From assembly GCA_049965515.1 (NCBI GenBank), contig JBMFWG010000013.1:1-45128 (forward strand): a DNA stretch of 45,128 bases, read 5' to 3'. The notes beneath the pieces are model-generated. The model was not told the origin of the DNA. It worked only from the letters and a program-made list of their open reading frames with translations, and did not search any database. Positions 1 to 8,238 of this stretch are shown here, in pieces. Made by a program: the position numbers and the translations under genes. Numbering within the stretch: position 1 is the first letter of the stretch; every line of letters begins with the position of its first letter. The stretch comes from UBA4572 sp049965515. Its GTDB lineage: Bacteria > Nitrospirota > Leptospirillia > Leptospirillales > Leptospirillaceae.

Positions 1-76
1 TGGTGGCGATGGAGGGATTCGAACCCCCGACCGAGTGATTATGATTCACCTGCTCTGCCGACTGAGCTACATCGCC
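1..76 (-). tRNA. tRNA-Met (anticodon CAT)
   Basis: Read on the minus strand this folds as a complete cloverleaf: a 7-bp acceptor stem GGCGATG/CATCGCC, D-arm, a 5-bp anticodon stem with loop ATCATAA, a TTCGAAT T-loop and an encoded 3' ACCA. The anticodon is CAT. The perfect first base pair argues for an elongator rather than an initiator tRNA. An Ile tRNA with lysidine-modified CAT cannot be fully excluded by eye. Confidence 0.95.
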
Positions 77-117
77 CTGGGGAAGAAAATATTCCTTCAT
101 TGCGGAAAAACCTGTGT

Positions 118-146
118 ACTATAGCATGGGAAAAGTTTTGGAGCAA
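118..146 (-). promoter_or_regulatory. sigma-70-type promoter of tRNA-Met
   Basis: On the minus strand TTGCTC (141-146) and TATAGT (118-123) are separated by exactly 17 bases. The box ends about 40 bases before the tRNA 5' end, a normal distance for a tRNA precursor leader. Confidence 0.65.
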
Positions 147-178
147 TCCATGGAGGAAGAATGAACCAGAGAGGACCT

Positions 179-610
179 TTAGTGATGCTCCTTCTTCAAG
201 TGACCTTCCCGGGTGAGGCGAGCATGTTCTTTCATGATGCATTTATCCATAATGACCGCCATTCCAGCGATCTCTGCCATACGATAGCCTTCCTCACTGA
301 CAATCCCTTCCTGAATCCACACACGGGGCACCGCAGTTGCCACCGCTTCCCGCACAACATCCGGGATATCGGAAGCTTTTCGAAAGATCACCACAAGGTC
401 AGGAGTCACAGGCAGGCTCTTAAGATCGGGATAGCAGGGGACATGCGCCACTGACGTCAAATTGGGATTAACAGGAAGGACATCGAACCCATGGTCCTTA
501 AGATAGCTGGCGACGGTGAGGCTTGGACGACCGAGCTTGTCGGAAATCCCGACAACAGCCACAGTCTTGGTGTCGATCAAAATGGATTTGATAAGATCAT
601 CATGTGCCAT
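179..610 (-). CDS. CoA-binding domain protein (YccU-like)
   Basis: A small single-domain protein of about 143 residues with a Rossmann-type CoA_binding_2 fold. The N-terminal half carries TVAVVGISDK followed by PSLTVASYLKDHG and VLPVNPN, the typical nucleotide-binding start of the YccU family. The C-terminal half has VWIQEGIVSEEG and a conserved late Cys (VIMDKCIMKEH). Family members bind CoA and their physiological role is not well defined. Start choice is uncertain: an ATG at 610 gives MAHDD, while a TTG at 616 lies at better spacing from the GAGGG upstream. It lies upstream of and on the same strand as tRNA-Met, which has its own promoter. Confidence 0.85.
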   Translation of the reverse strand: MAHDDLIKSILIDTKTVAVVGISDKLGRPSLTVASYLKDHGFDVLPVNPNLTSVAHVPCYPDLKSLPVTPDLVVIFRKASDIPDVVREAVATAVPRVWIQEGIVSEEGYRMAEIAGMAVIMDKCIMKEHARLTREGHLKKEHH

Positions 611-616
611 TGGCAA

Positions 617-885
617 GGATTCCCTCGGGTGATTCTTCTTGGGTATATATTATTAAAGGAAGGATCCGAGACGACAACAAGCCTCCCGGACAACCAAAAA
701 TACAAACCCCTTCTGTGTCTATGGCAACCAACCGGTCACCCTCATGCTATCATAGAACCATGGCCAACAGAAGCCCGGAGAAAAAAGACAGACGAAATTG
801 TCATTTCTTAGGAATTTTGAGAACAGGTCCGGCAACCCTCTCGGGGAAGCGAACCGAAACACTCAACAACATCAAGGGACATACC
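617..885. other. divergent intergenic region
   Basis: About 270 bases between the divergent CoA-binding gene and the NifS-like gene. An AT-rich block at 641-657 (tatatattattaaa) is the likely promoter area for one or both genes, but I cannot assign clean -35/-10 pairs. The frame of the plus-strand gene stays open through this region; this extension has no family resemblance and is not counted as coding. Confidence 0.4.
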
Positions 886-2043
886 ATGATCCATCTCCAT
901 GTGGACACAATGCCGTTTTTCCGACCGGGAGTCCGGGAGGCCATGAATAAAGAGCTTGAGGATACCGTTGTCCCCACCGCACGAACCCGCAGGGGCCTTA
1001 AAAAGGCTGAACGCCTTGAGGGGTATCGGGAGGAAGTCGCACGGTATGCGCATAGCCGACCGGAAGAAGTGATCTTTGTCTCCTCCGTCACAGAAGCGAA
1101 TGTATGGGCCATACGGGGAGTTCGCTTTCCAGGAAACACTTCACCGGATCATGTTTTGGTCTCCCCTCTTGAACACAGCTCCGTTCTCCGAAGCGCAGAA
1201 GCCCTCTCCCGGGAGACCGGCGCGAAAATACAACCTCTGCCACTGACCCCTCACGGCATGGTCGACACCGATGCACTCAAAAAAGAATGGCCGGGAGGGA
1301 GAACACTGGTCTCTCTCCAGCGCGTGAACCCCGAGACCGGTCTCATCCAACCCCTGGAGGAGGTCGCCGAAATCGTCAGGGAAAGAGGAGGGATTCTCCA
1401 TAGTGACTCCTTGGCGGCCCAAGGTTGGGAGCCGCTCTCCTTAAGCCATAATGGACCCGACCTGATGTCTTTATCCTCCGCCATCTCCGGAGGCCCAGCA
1501 GGAATTGCGGCACTTCTAATTCGCCGGGGGATCCGGATCAACCCCTGGCTTCTGGGAGGGGCCCAGGAAGACGGACGTCGTGCAGGGAGCCAGCCGGTCT
1601 TTCTCGCGGCAGGGTTTGCCCAAGCTCTCCGACAGGAGAAAGAATCTCTCTCGACAGATCGCCAACGGCTTGAACACCTAGATCACCTCTTTCTTTCAGC
1701 CATCCGGAAAGAACATCCGGATGTGAAGATTGCGTCTCTTCAGGCCCCAAGACGACCAGGAATTCTGAACCTCCTTGTCCCTGAAGTTGATGGCCAGGCG
1801 CTCCTGTCATTGCTCGACCGTGAAGGGGTAGAAGTTGGAACCGGGGCCAGCTGTTCGGCCCAATCCCTGACAGTGTCCCATGTTCTGACCGCTCTAGGTT
1901 ATCCTGCACGTCAGGCACAAGGATCCATTCTACTATCGCTCGGATGGTGGAACCGGGAGTCAGATCTCTCCTTTTTTCAGTCCGCATTGAATAAATCTCG
2001 AGAAATCCTCTCTCGGATCAATGTAAACGGGGCCACGGCCTAG
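886..2043 (+). CDS. NifS/IscS-like class V aminotransferase homologue lacking the PLP lysine
   Basis: A 385-residue protein aligning over its whole length with cysteine desulfurases. Conserved positions include His97 in the EH motif, Asp174 that contacts the PLP ring in family members, the Arg-rich RRAGSQ segment, and Cys323 in GASCSAQS, equivalent to the active Cys loop. The canonical S-G-H-K-x-x-G-P-K-G lysine motif reads SSAISGGPAG, so His becomes Ala199 and the Schiff-base Lys becomes Ile200. The usual Gln near Asp174 is also changed. Normal desulfurase activity is therefore unlikely; a persulfide carrier, a scaffold or another chemistry is possible. The start is the ATG at 886 behind AAGGGA. 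No iscU or sufE partner is adjacent. Confidence 0.85.
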   Translation: MIHLHVDTMPFFRPGVREAMNKELEDTVVPTARTRRGLKKAERLEGYREEVARYAHSRPEEVIFVSSVTEANVWAIRGVRFPGNTSPDHVLVSPLEHSSVLRSAEALSRETGAKIQPLPLTPHGMVDTDALKKEWPGGRTLVSLQRVNPETGLIQPLEEVAEIVRERGGILHSDSLAAQGWEPLSLSHNGPDLMSLSSAISGGPAGIAALLIRRGIRINPWLLGGAQEDGRRAGSQPVFLAAGFAQALRQEKESLSTDRQRLEHLDHLFLSAIRKEHPDVKIASLQAPRRPGILNLLVPEVDGQALLSLLDREGVEVGTGASCSAQSLTVSHVLTALGYPARQAQGSILLSLGWWNRESDLSFFQSALNKSREILSRINVNGATA

Positions 2044-2118
2044 GACTTCTCCGTTCTTCTTTTTTGGCGAACCGTTAAGGGGCAATCAAATCAAGGTCAT
2101 AGGGAGAAGGAGTTGATC

Positions 2119-3021
2119 ATGAGTGAACCCACTTCACAAGTTCATGCAATTATCGGCGGCACGGGATTTGTTGGACGCTACCTGGCCGATGCCCTCAGGA
2201 CAACGGGACAGGCTCGTGTCCGTCTCCTTGCCAGGAATCATCCTGACTCGCTCCCTCCTGAGACGGAATTTTACCCGGCAGATGCCGTCTCAGGAAACGG
2301 GCTGAAAGAAGGACTTTCTCGCGCCAATATCATATGGTATCTTCCAGGAATTCTTGCTGAAACCCGAGATCAGTCCTATGAGATGGTTCATCATCAGGGC
2401 ATCGTCAATACATTGTCTGCGTTGGATCAGCAATCCCTGCGAAGAATTGTCCACATAAGTGCCGTGGGAACGGCTCCCAACGCGCCCAGCGCCTATCACC
2501 GAACAAAGGCCCGAGGAGAGGACGCTCTCCGCAAGAGCCACCATCCCTATACCATCGTGCGCCCCTCCCTGGTTTTCGGAAAGGGGGATCGGTCAATCAA
2601 TCAATTTCTCGCCATTGCCAGACTCGTCCATGTCCTCCCGATGATCGGACCGGGAACAGCCCGAGTCCAGCCCATTTTTGCAGGAGATCTTGCAAGACTG
2701 TGCGTGATGATTGCAGAGCGAGAAGAAACCTTGGGCAAGATCTATGAAGCCGGGGGGCCCCGTATTTATACCTACCGGCAGATGATGGAGGCCATAAAAA
2801 CCTCTCGCCACCTCAAAGCTCCCATTCTGGGAGCCCCTGTCCCCATCATGATGGCGTCGGCCATGTTACAGAAACTCCTTCTCCCCCGCCCCTTTCTGAC
2901 ACCGGACGTTCTCAGGATGGCCCTCTCCGATAATGTTCCCGAAAAAAATGCCTGTATCGCCGATTTTGCAATGACCCTTCTCGCCCTTGAGGCCTGGCTT
3001 GAAGGAAACGCCAGCTCATGA
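2119..3021 (+). CDS. NAD(P)-binding epimerase-like protein (NDUFA9/atypical SDR type)
   Basis: A 300-residue atypical short-chain dehydrogenase. The N-terminus has the Rossmann motif IIGGTGFVGRYLADAL. An ISAVGTAPNAPSAYHRTKARGE segment holds the Tyr-x3-Lys-like YHRTK, and TIVRPSLVFGKGDRSINQF is typical of the complex I NDUFA9-like/NmrA-like group. Members act as NAD(P)-binding quinone-associated or sugar-modifying proteins; the substrate here cannot be told. The start is the ATG at 2119 with AAGGAG six bases upstream, rather than the TTG two codons earlier. Its stop overlaps the next gene's start by 4 bases, indicating translational coupling. Confidence 0.85.
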   Translation: MSEPTSQVHAIIGGTGFVGRYLADALRTTGQARVRLLARNHPDSLPPETEFYPADAVSGNGLKEGLSRANIIWYLPGILAETRDQSYEMVHHQGIVNTLSALDQQSLRRIVHISAVGTAPNAPSAYHRTKARGEDALRKSHHPYTIVRPSLVFGKGDRSINQFLAIARLVHVLPMIGPGTARVQPIFAGDLARLCVMIAEREETLGKIYEAGGPRIYTYRQMMEAIKTSRHLKAPILGAPVPIMMASAMLQKLLLPRPFLTPDVLRMALSDNVPEKNACIADFAMTLLALEAWLEGNASS

Positions 3022-3785
3022 GGCTACGATCGCTTTTTGTCTCCCACGGTGCCCCCCTCTCTCTCGACGATGAAGACTGGATGAGTGCTTTGAAAAACTT
3101 CAGGGAGAAGCTTAAAGATTTCCGAGGTATCATCATCCTCTCTGCCCATTGGGTCGAAAGAGGACTTTTTGCAGGTCCCCTTCTCCCCTCTCCCTTGATT
3201 TATGATTTTTGGGGATTCCCTGAAAGACTTTATCGCATTCGGTATCCTGCTCCTCCCGGGAAGGATCTCCTCCCGATTCTACAAAAGCTCCCGGGGATCG
3301 GGCAGGTCACTCCCGCCCCCTCCCGCGGCCTCGATCATGGGATGTGGGTACCACTGATCGGACTTCTTCCGCAGGCTGATATTCCGGTTCTTGGCCTCTC
3401 CCTTCCGGAAACAGACCCTGCTCATCTTTATGCGCTTGGCCAGACCCTAGCCCCCCTCATGGACGAGGGGATTCTTGTCGTGGGCAGTGGTGGACTGACC
3501 CACAACCTAGGAGCCCTTAGGTCCGAAGAGAATCACGCTGTGTCGACATGGGCCCAGGAATTTGACCAGTGGGTCGTCCAAAAGCTTGAGGCCGCGAACA
3601 TCTCCTCTCTTCTAAACTTTACAAAGGACGCTCCAAACGCCTCCCTCGCCCATCCAACCATTGAACATTTCGCCCCTTTATTCGTGGCAATGGGAGCGGC
3701 GGGGGAGAGATTTCAGGTGTCCTTTCCCGTGGATATGTTCCGATATGGTTCCTTGTCCCTTCGCTCAGTGGCTTTTTGGAATTAG
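3018..3785 (+). CDS. LigB-family extradiol dioxygenase (4,5-DOPA dioxygenase, YgiD-like)
   Basis: A 255-residue single-domain protein of the LigB/DODA family. Visible signature segments are LFVSHGAP near the N-terminus, IILSAHW, IYDFWGFPERLYRIRYPAP, RGLDHGMWVPL, GSGGLTHNL and HPTIEHFAPLFVAMGAA. The four His-bearing segments are those expected to bind the catalytic metal. YgiD-type enzymes cleave catechols with an extradiol mechanism; in most bacteria the real substrate is unknown. It overlaps the preceding epimerase-like gene by ATGA, so the two probably form an operon. Confidence 0.9.
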   Translation: MRLRSLFVSHGAPLSLDDEDWMSALKNFREKLKDFRGIIILSAHWVERGLFAGPLLPSPLIYDFWGFPERLYRIRYPAPPGKDLLPILQKLPGIGQVTPAPSRGLDHGMWVPLIGLLPQADIPVLGLSLPETDPAHLYALGQTLAPLMDEGILVVGSGGLTHNLGALRSEENHAVSTWAQEFDQWVVQKLEAANISSLLNFTKDAPNASLAHPTIEHFAPLFVAMGAAGERFQVSFPVDMFRYGSLSLRSVAFWN

Positions 3786-3899
3786 ACCCTCCCGTTTTTC
3801 TTTCTGACCTTGAAGCCACCGGCTCTCTTCGGATACAATAACACTCTGTCAAAAGCATTTTGCCTTATCGGTTAGAGGCCGATTTTCCCGGAGGACGAC

Positions 3900-4256
3900 A
3901 TGGAAATCAATAAAAATATCACGATCAAGGCCTATCTTAAGCCCAGCTGCGGATGGAGTCGAGGAGTTCGTGCAGTCTTCACCAAATACTCGCTCCCCTA
4001 CAATGACATCAATATCATCGGTGATCCCGAAGCCTACAGTGAAATGGTCCGGAAGTCGGGCCAACGCCTCTCTCCCTGCGTGGAGATCGATGGAGTGATG
4101 CTTGCGGACGTGAGCGGGGAAGAAGTGGAAAACTACTTGATTTCGAGAGGCTATGTCGTGCCAGTTGAATCAAAGGATTCAACACCTCTCGACAGAGGCT
4201 GCCAGGACGGCGAACCGGTCGAGATGGGATCATGGGGAATGAACAAGAGCTCTTGA
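3900..4256 (+). CDS. glutaredoxin-like protein with CGWS active site
   Basis: A 118-residue protein with a thioredoxin-fold glutaredoxin domain in residues 8-88. The active site is Cys17-Gly-Trp-Ser20, a monothiol-like arrangement close to the CGFS class. A cis-Pro segment RLSPCVEIDG (Pro59, with an extra Cys60) replaces the usual TVP. The motif LADVSGEEVENYL follows. The roughly 30-residue tail after residue 88 is polar and contains another Cys. Monothiol glutaredoxins act in Fe-S handling or deglutathionylation; which applies here is unknown. GGAGG lies just upstream of the ATG. Confidence 0.85.
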   Translation: MEINKNITIKAYLKPSCGWSRGVRAVFTKYSLPYNDINIIGDPEAYSEMVRKSGQRLSPCVEIDGVMLADVSGEEVENYLISRGYVVPVESKDSTPLDRGCQDGEPVEMGSWGMNKSS

Positions 4257-4318
4257 CCATCCACACGGCTGACAGAGTCAGTGGCTGAACGTCGATAAAG
4301 CAGATAAAAGGGAGATTA

Positions 4319-4534
4319 ATGATGCATCGAGTGGATTTGATGAAATCAGAAGAGATTGCCACCGGAACTGACGTTCTGGCTAATGGCACAAAGTGGAAAG
4401 AGCTGGCACTTGTTGTGGGAGCCTTTGTCTGGATCCCTGCGACACTTTACTTGATTCTTTTTGCCCCCCTCCCGATGGTTCATGACATGGTTCATCCTGT
4501 TCGCCATGCCTTCAGCTTTGTCATGTGCCACTGA
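4319..4534 (+). CDS. CbtB-like small membrane protein
   Basis: A 71-residue protein with one membrane segment (about residues 29-49, ELALVVGAFVWIPATLYLIL) and a His-rich C-terminus, HDMVHPVRHAFSFVMCH. This matches the CbtB family, predicted from comparative genomics to be part of a cobalt uptake system with CbtA. No cbtA is nearby, so this is an orphan copy, and 62 bases upstream is too little for a cobalamin riboswitch. AGGGAG precedes the ATG. A strong terminator follows. Confidence 0.75.
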   Translation: MMHRVDLMKSEEIATGTDVLANGTKWKELALVVGAFVWIPATLYLILFAPLPMVHDMVHPVRHAFSFVMCH

Positions 4535-4560
4535 CCTTTGGCCACGCTTTCCTCATGAAG

Positions 4561-4613
4561 GGGCGACGAGAGAACTCCTGTCAGGCTCTCTCTCTCGTCC
4601 CTTTTCTCTTTTT
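4561..4613 (+). terminator. rho-independent terminator after the cbtB-like gene
   Basis: Perfect 9-bp arms GACGAGAGA (4565-4573) and TCTCTCGTC (4591-4599) are followed by CC and the T-rich run ttttctcttttt (4602-4613). Confidence 0.75.
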
Positions 4614-4622
4614 CATCTCAAC

Positions 4623-4699
4623 GCGCTCGTAGCTCAGTCGGATAGAGCAACAGCCTTCTAAGCTGTGGGTCGCTGGTTCGATTCCAGCCGGGCGCACCA
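4623..4699 (+). tRNA. tRNA-Arg (anticodon TCT)
   Basis: A complete cloverleaf: acceptor GCGCTCG/CGGGCGC with one G-T pair, D-arm, anticodon stem ACAGC/GCTGT with loop CTTCTAA, T-arm GCTGG/CCAGC and an encoded CCA end. The anticodon is TCT. Confidence 0.96.
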
Positions 4700-4760
4700 T
4701 ATTTTAACGATCTCACACCCATAGACCCCCTCAAAGAATCCCAACCCGTCGGCTCCGAAT

Positions 4761-5786
4761 TCACCCTTCCTCTTCTTCATCTCCTCGCTTGACGTCCGTC
4801 AGATCCGGAAAAACCCTCTCCTCGATTCTCACCGCGCGAGAGGACCGGTAAACTCCTGGTCGCCCCTTGAAGCGGAGAGCTTTCTCCACAGTAATCTTGA
4901 TCGGATCATCCACATACTGGTCAAGTGTGATCAAGTCTCCGGGCTTCCAGGCCATGACTTCGGAGAGACGCGCCTTCGTCGTTCCGAGTTCGGCAACAAT
5001 CTTGATCGGAACACTGTCAATCTGTTGTCGCAGACGGAGAATCCAGCGATGATCGACCTCGTACTGGTCGCTCTGAAAACCGGTATAAAGTTTCTCCTTG
5101 ATCGGCTCAATTGTGGAATAAGGGATACATATGTAAACAGGGCGTCCCTGGCCATCGATATCGAGCCTGTAGGTCAAAGCAATGACCATTTCGGTAGGAC
5201 TCACGATGGCAGAAAATTGCGGATTGATTTCCGAGCGGATATAGGAAACCCCGACATGATGGACGGGAGCCCAAGCCTTTTCGAAGTCCCCGATGGCCTG
5301 GTTGAGGATATTCCGGGTAATCCTGTTTTCAATGGGGGAAAAGTCTCGTCCCTCAACCTTGACATGTCCTCGCCCCACCCCGCCAAAGAGATGATCCACC
5401 AAAAGATAGACCATCCGGGCATCGATGATAAGAAGAAAGTTTCGTTTCATCGGCTCAAGGCGAAGAATATTGATGTTTGAGGGAAGAGGGATCTTCTTGA
5501 TGAACTCCCCGAACTTGATCATCTCGGTGGAGACTGGGGAAAACTCGACGGCCTTTCTCAGTGTCGAGGAGAGGGTAATCTGAAAGAAGCGGGCAAACCG
5601 TTCGTTGACAATTTCAAGGGTAGGCATGCGACCCCGGATAACCCGCTCCTGGCTTGCAAGATTATACTCGCGGGTTTTCTTGCCTGCCTCTTCCGTAGCC
5701 TCCGGCTTGTTGGTCTCAACGTCCCCCTCGACAATCCCCCTCAACAGGGCATTGACTTCATCCTGGGACAGAATATTTTCAGCCAT
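4761..5786 (-). CDS. fliM: flagellar motor switch protein FliM
   Basis: A 341-residue C-ring protein that binds CheY-P and links FliG to FliN, setting the direction of flagellar rotation. The N-terminus MAENILSQDEVNALLRGI is the typical CheY-binding and start segment. A central CheC-like domain contains LVDHLFGGVGRG, and the SpoA/FliN-like domain is C-terminal (LGTTKARLSEVMAWKPGDLI). The frame is open 21 codons further upstream but that extension has no family resemblance. The gene stands apart from the main flagellar cluster on the same strand. fliN is not adjacent. Confidence 0.95.
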   Translation of the reverse strand: MAENILSQDEVNALLRGIVEGDVETNKPEATEEAGKKTREYNLASQERVIRGRMPTLEIVNERFARFFQITLSSTLRKAVEFSPVSTEMIKFGEFIKKIPLPSNINILRLEPMKRNFLLIIDARMVYLLVDHLFGGVGRGHVKVEGRDFSPIENRITRNILNQAIGDFEKAWAPVHHVGVSYIRSEINPQFSAIVSPTEMVIALTYRLDIDGQGRPVYICIPYSTIEPIKEKLYTGFQSDQYEVDHRWILRLRQQIDSVPIKIVAELGTTKARLSEVMAWKPGDLITLDQYVDDPIKITVEKALRFKGRPGVYRSSRAVRIEERVFPDLTDVKRGDEEEEG

Positions 5787-5884
5787 CGCACAGACCCCCC
5801 GGAACCCGTTTCCTTCGCCCCCGTGGAAAAACTCCGGCCCGGGGGGCAATGTTTTCTTTCCTTCCGTTTAACTTATCGGACAAG

Positions 5885-6625
5885 CTACCCGTTTCGTGAA
5901 GGAGCAGACTTGAGGTGACGCTCAAGGAATTCCCGAAGAAGCCTGTCCGCGCGATCTGCCGACTCTTTATGGTAGGAGGAGCGATCTTCGCAGAAGAATC
6001 CATGGCCTGCCTCGGGAAAGGTCTCCATCTGGAACGAACGATTGGCAGAGGAAAGGGCTCCGGCGACAGCCTTGCGTTCTTCTTCAGGAATAAAGTCATC
6101 CTTCCCCCCATAAAAGAGAAGAAGGTCCGCCCGGATCGCAGAAACCAGCGAAAGGGGCACCTCCGTATGCCCAGGGAAGAGCCCCTTGGGAGCTCCGATC
6201 CCGCCTCCGTAGAACGGAACAGCTGCCTTGATCTTCTCCCCGAACCATCCTGCCGATAGAAAGGCCAATCGTCCTCCCATACAGAAACCGACCACCCCAA
6301 TCCGATCACGATCGACTCGGGGATCACTTCTGAGGATGTCGAGGCATCGCGAGATATCCTCCTTGGCCTCCTCGTCCCTAAGTCGGGAGAGATTTCCCAT
6401 GGCGGTCTCCCGATCGGAATAAGCCACGACACGCCGCTCTTCGGGAAAGCGTCGATAAAGGTCGGGAACGAGAACCGCATATCCCCATCCCGCCAGCCTG
6501 CCGGCCAGACGACGAAAATGCTCGTTGACTCCAAAGGCCTCCATCAGTAGGATGATTCCCGGAACCTTCTTCTCCCCGGCGGGAAATTCCTTGAATGCCA
6601 AACCCCGTTCAATCCACTCACCCAT
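5885..6625 (-). CDS. dienelactone hydrolase family protein
   Basis: A 246-residue alpha/beta hydrolase. The nucleophile is Cys115 in GFCMGG. The likely acid is Asp176 in GGKDDFIP and the base is His208 in AGHGFFC, the Cys-Asp-His triad of dienelactone hydrolases. The family opens lactone rings such as those from chlorocatechol breakdown, but many genomes carry general-purpose members. GGAGG sits upstream of the ATG. Confidence 0.88.
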   Translation of the reverse strand: MGEWIERGLAFKEFPAGEKKVPGIILLMEAFGVNEHFRRLAGRLAGWGYAVLVPDLYRRFPEERRVVAYSDRETAMGNLSRLRDEEAKEDISRCLDILRSDPRVDRDRIGVVGFCMGGRLAFLSAGWFGEKIKAAVPFYGGGIGAPKGLFPGHTEVPLSLVSAIRADLLLFYGGKDDFIPEEERKAVAGALSSANRSFQMETFPEAGHGFFCEDRSSYHKESADRADRLLREFLERHLKSAPSRNG

Positions 6626-6723
6626 ATCCTTTTGGCCTCCTAACTTTCAGTGTCCTTGTCAATTGCCATCACGTGAGGCATAACACCTTCTGTGCGTTCA
6701 CTCCCCTATCATCATCGTGCTTG

Positions 6724-7773
6724 CTATGGCTTGATTGTCGCTCCATCGATAACAAAGCGGTAGCGGACATCTCCCGCCAGCGTCCTTTCATAGGCCTCAT
6801 TGACCATTTCCACCGGAATAACCTCGACGTCCGAAACAATCCCATGCTCCCCACAATAGTCGAGCATCTCCTGTGTTTCCCTGATACCTCCGATGAGAGA
6901 GGCCGTCAGATTTCGTCGACGAGAAATGAGCAGGAAGGAGTGCACAGAAAGAGGCTTCTCCGGAGCTCCAAGGAGCACCAGATTCCCATCACGGCGGAGG
7001 GCTCCGAGGTAGGGGCCCAGATCATGATCACCGGAAACAGCGTCAAGAATGAGGTCGAAGCGGCCGGCAACACCAGACCCCCATCCTTCTTTTCGTGTCA
7101 GGACAAAATCGTGGGCCCCCAGGTTGGCGGCATCTTTTTCCTTTGTCGGAGAGGTGCTGAAAACCGTGACGCGGGCGCCCATGGCCCGGGCGAACTTGAT
7201 GGCCATATGGCCAAGCCCCCCGAGGCCCACGACTCCGACCTCCTGCCCGGGCCCCACCCCAAAACGGGAGAGGGGGGAGTAGGTGGTAATGCCTGCGCAA
7301 AGAAGAGGCGCCACATGGGAAAGGGGAAGTCCCTTAGGAAGCTTCAGGACAAAGTCCTCCCGGACGACAATAACGTTGGAGTATCCGCCCTGTGTTCGGG
7401 TTTTTCCGTCTCTCTCCACCGAGTTGTAGGTCCAGACAGGACCATGGTCACAAAATTGTTCAAGCCCCTCATGACAAGAAGGACAGGAATGACAGGAGTC
7501 AACCATGCATCCAACCCCGACGAGGTCTCCCGGAGCGAATCGGGTCACATCAGAACCCACTGCGGTCACCTTTCCGGCAATCTCATGGCCCGGAACCATG
7601 GGAAAGGCCGCTCCTCCCCATTCATCCCGAACCTGATGGATGTCGGAGTGACAGATACCGGCATAGAGAATCTCGATCACAACATCGCCCGGCCTCGGGT
7701 CCCGACGCGTGAACTCATAGGGAGCAAGGGGAGACTTTGGCGCCTTGGCGGCATAGCCGAATGCATTGATCAT
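6724..7773 (-). CDS. zinc-dependent NAD(P) alcohol dehydrogenase (YahK/CAD-like)
   Basis: A 349-residue medium-chain dehydrogenase of the cinnamyl-alcohol-dehydrogenase-like group. The catalytic zinc ligands are Cys41 (GICHSD) and His63-Glu64 (PGHE). The structural zinc site is Cys94, Cys97, Cys100 and Cys108. The coenzyme fold carries VGLGGLGHMA. Enzymes of this type reduce a broad range of aldehydes with NADPH. It lies upstream of the dienelactone hydrolase on the same strand with about 100 bases between, so cotranscription is possible. Confidence 0.92.
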   Translation of the reverse strand: MINAFGYAAKAPKSPLAPYEFTRRDPRPGDVVIEILYAGICHSDIHQVRDEWGGAAFPMVPGHEIAGKVTAVGSDVTRFAPGDLVGVGCMVDSCHSCPSCHEGLEQFCDHGPVWTYNSVERDGKTRTQGGYSNVIVVREDFVLKLPKGLPLSHVAPLLCAGITTYSPLSRFGVGPGQEVGVVGLGGLGHMAIKFARAMGARVTVFSTSPTKEKDAANLGAHDFVLTRKEGWGSGVAGRFDLILDAVSGDHDLGPYLGALRRDGNLVLLGAPEKPLSVHSFLLISRRRNLTASLIGGIRETQEMLDYCGEHGIVSDVEVIPVEMVNEAYERTLAGDVRYRFVIDGATIKP

Positions 7774-7984
7774 GAGTGACTCCTCTCGAATTTGTTCGCA
7801 TTATCCCTGCTGACTCCCGCCTTTTGAGAAGACTCCTTATCCTCAAGGGGATTTCCGAAAGGCAGGGTGAGCTCTTTGCACGACTTCGCGGTGCAAGGAT
7901 CGACCGAATCATCATTTCACAAAGGTGTTCTCTTAAAGTATACCGAAGAACATGCGACAGGTGAAGATGACCGGGGATCCCCCC

Positions 7985-8017
7985 AGTCAAAAAGGGCGGT
8001 ACCTCCAGCTTTTGACT
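7985..8017. repeat. inverted repeat AGTCAAAA-N17-TTTTGACT
   Basis: Perfect 8-bp arms at 7985-7992 and 8010-8017 with a 17-base centre that contains the palindrome GGTACC. No T-run follows, so it resembles an operator or RNA structure more than a terminator. Confidence 0.45.
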
Positions 8018-8164
8018 CGATAAGAAGATTCGGAGTCCGCCCATGATTTCCCCGACAACCCGGGATATCGATGAATCAGTTTTGAATCTCACCTTGGAAT
8101 CCCTCAAGGGAGGAGAAATTTCCCTCCCCCCTTCGCCCCCTTTCCCCCTCTCGGGCGAGAGTGT

Positions 8165-8170
8165 TATACT
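8165..8170 (+). promoter_or_regulatory. possible -10 box of ppa (TATACT)
   Basis: TATACT lies about 70 bases before the ppa start. The -35 position 17 bases upstream (TTCCCC) is poor, so this is a weak call. Confidence 0.3.
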
Positions 8171-8238
8171 TTTTCCATCGGACCATGACTTCTTGTCGAG
8201 ATTTTTGACCCCATCCGCAGCCAACATCGGAGGACTGC

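Larger units (their letters stand above)
7774..8238. other. 465-bp divergent intergenic region
   Basis: Lies between the alcohol dehydrogenase (minus) and pyrophosphatase (plus). It holds inverted repeats at 7876-7896 (TTGCAC...GTGCAA), 7985-8017 (8-bp arms) and 8108-8128 (GGGAGG...CCTCCC), and a TATACT box at 8165-8170 that may be the -10 of the pyrophosphatase promoter. A 62-codon open frame at 7776-7964 on the plus strand has no recognisable features and I do not call it a gene. Confidence 0.5.

Noticed and set aside
604..885. In-frame N-terminal extension of the NifS-like protein
   Set aside because: No SD at its start and no family similarity; the ATG at 886 has an SD and aligns with NifS starts.
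5850..5890. TTATCGGAC as a sigma-28 -10 box for fliM
   Set aside because: No TTTA (TAAA on the minus strand) at the required distance.
7776..7964. 62-codon plus-strand frame in the ppa upstream gap
   Set aside because: No SD, no recognisable domain, and it crosses an inverted repeat.
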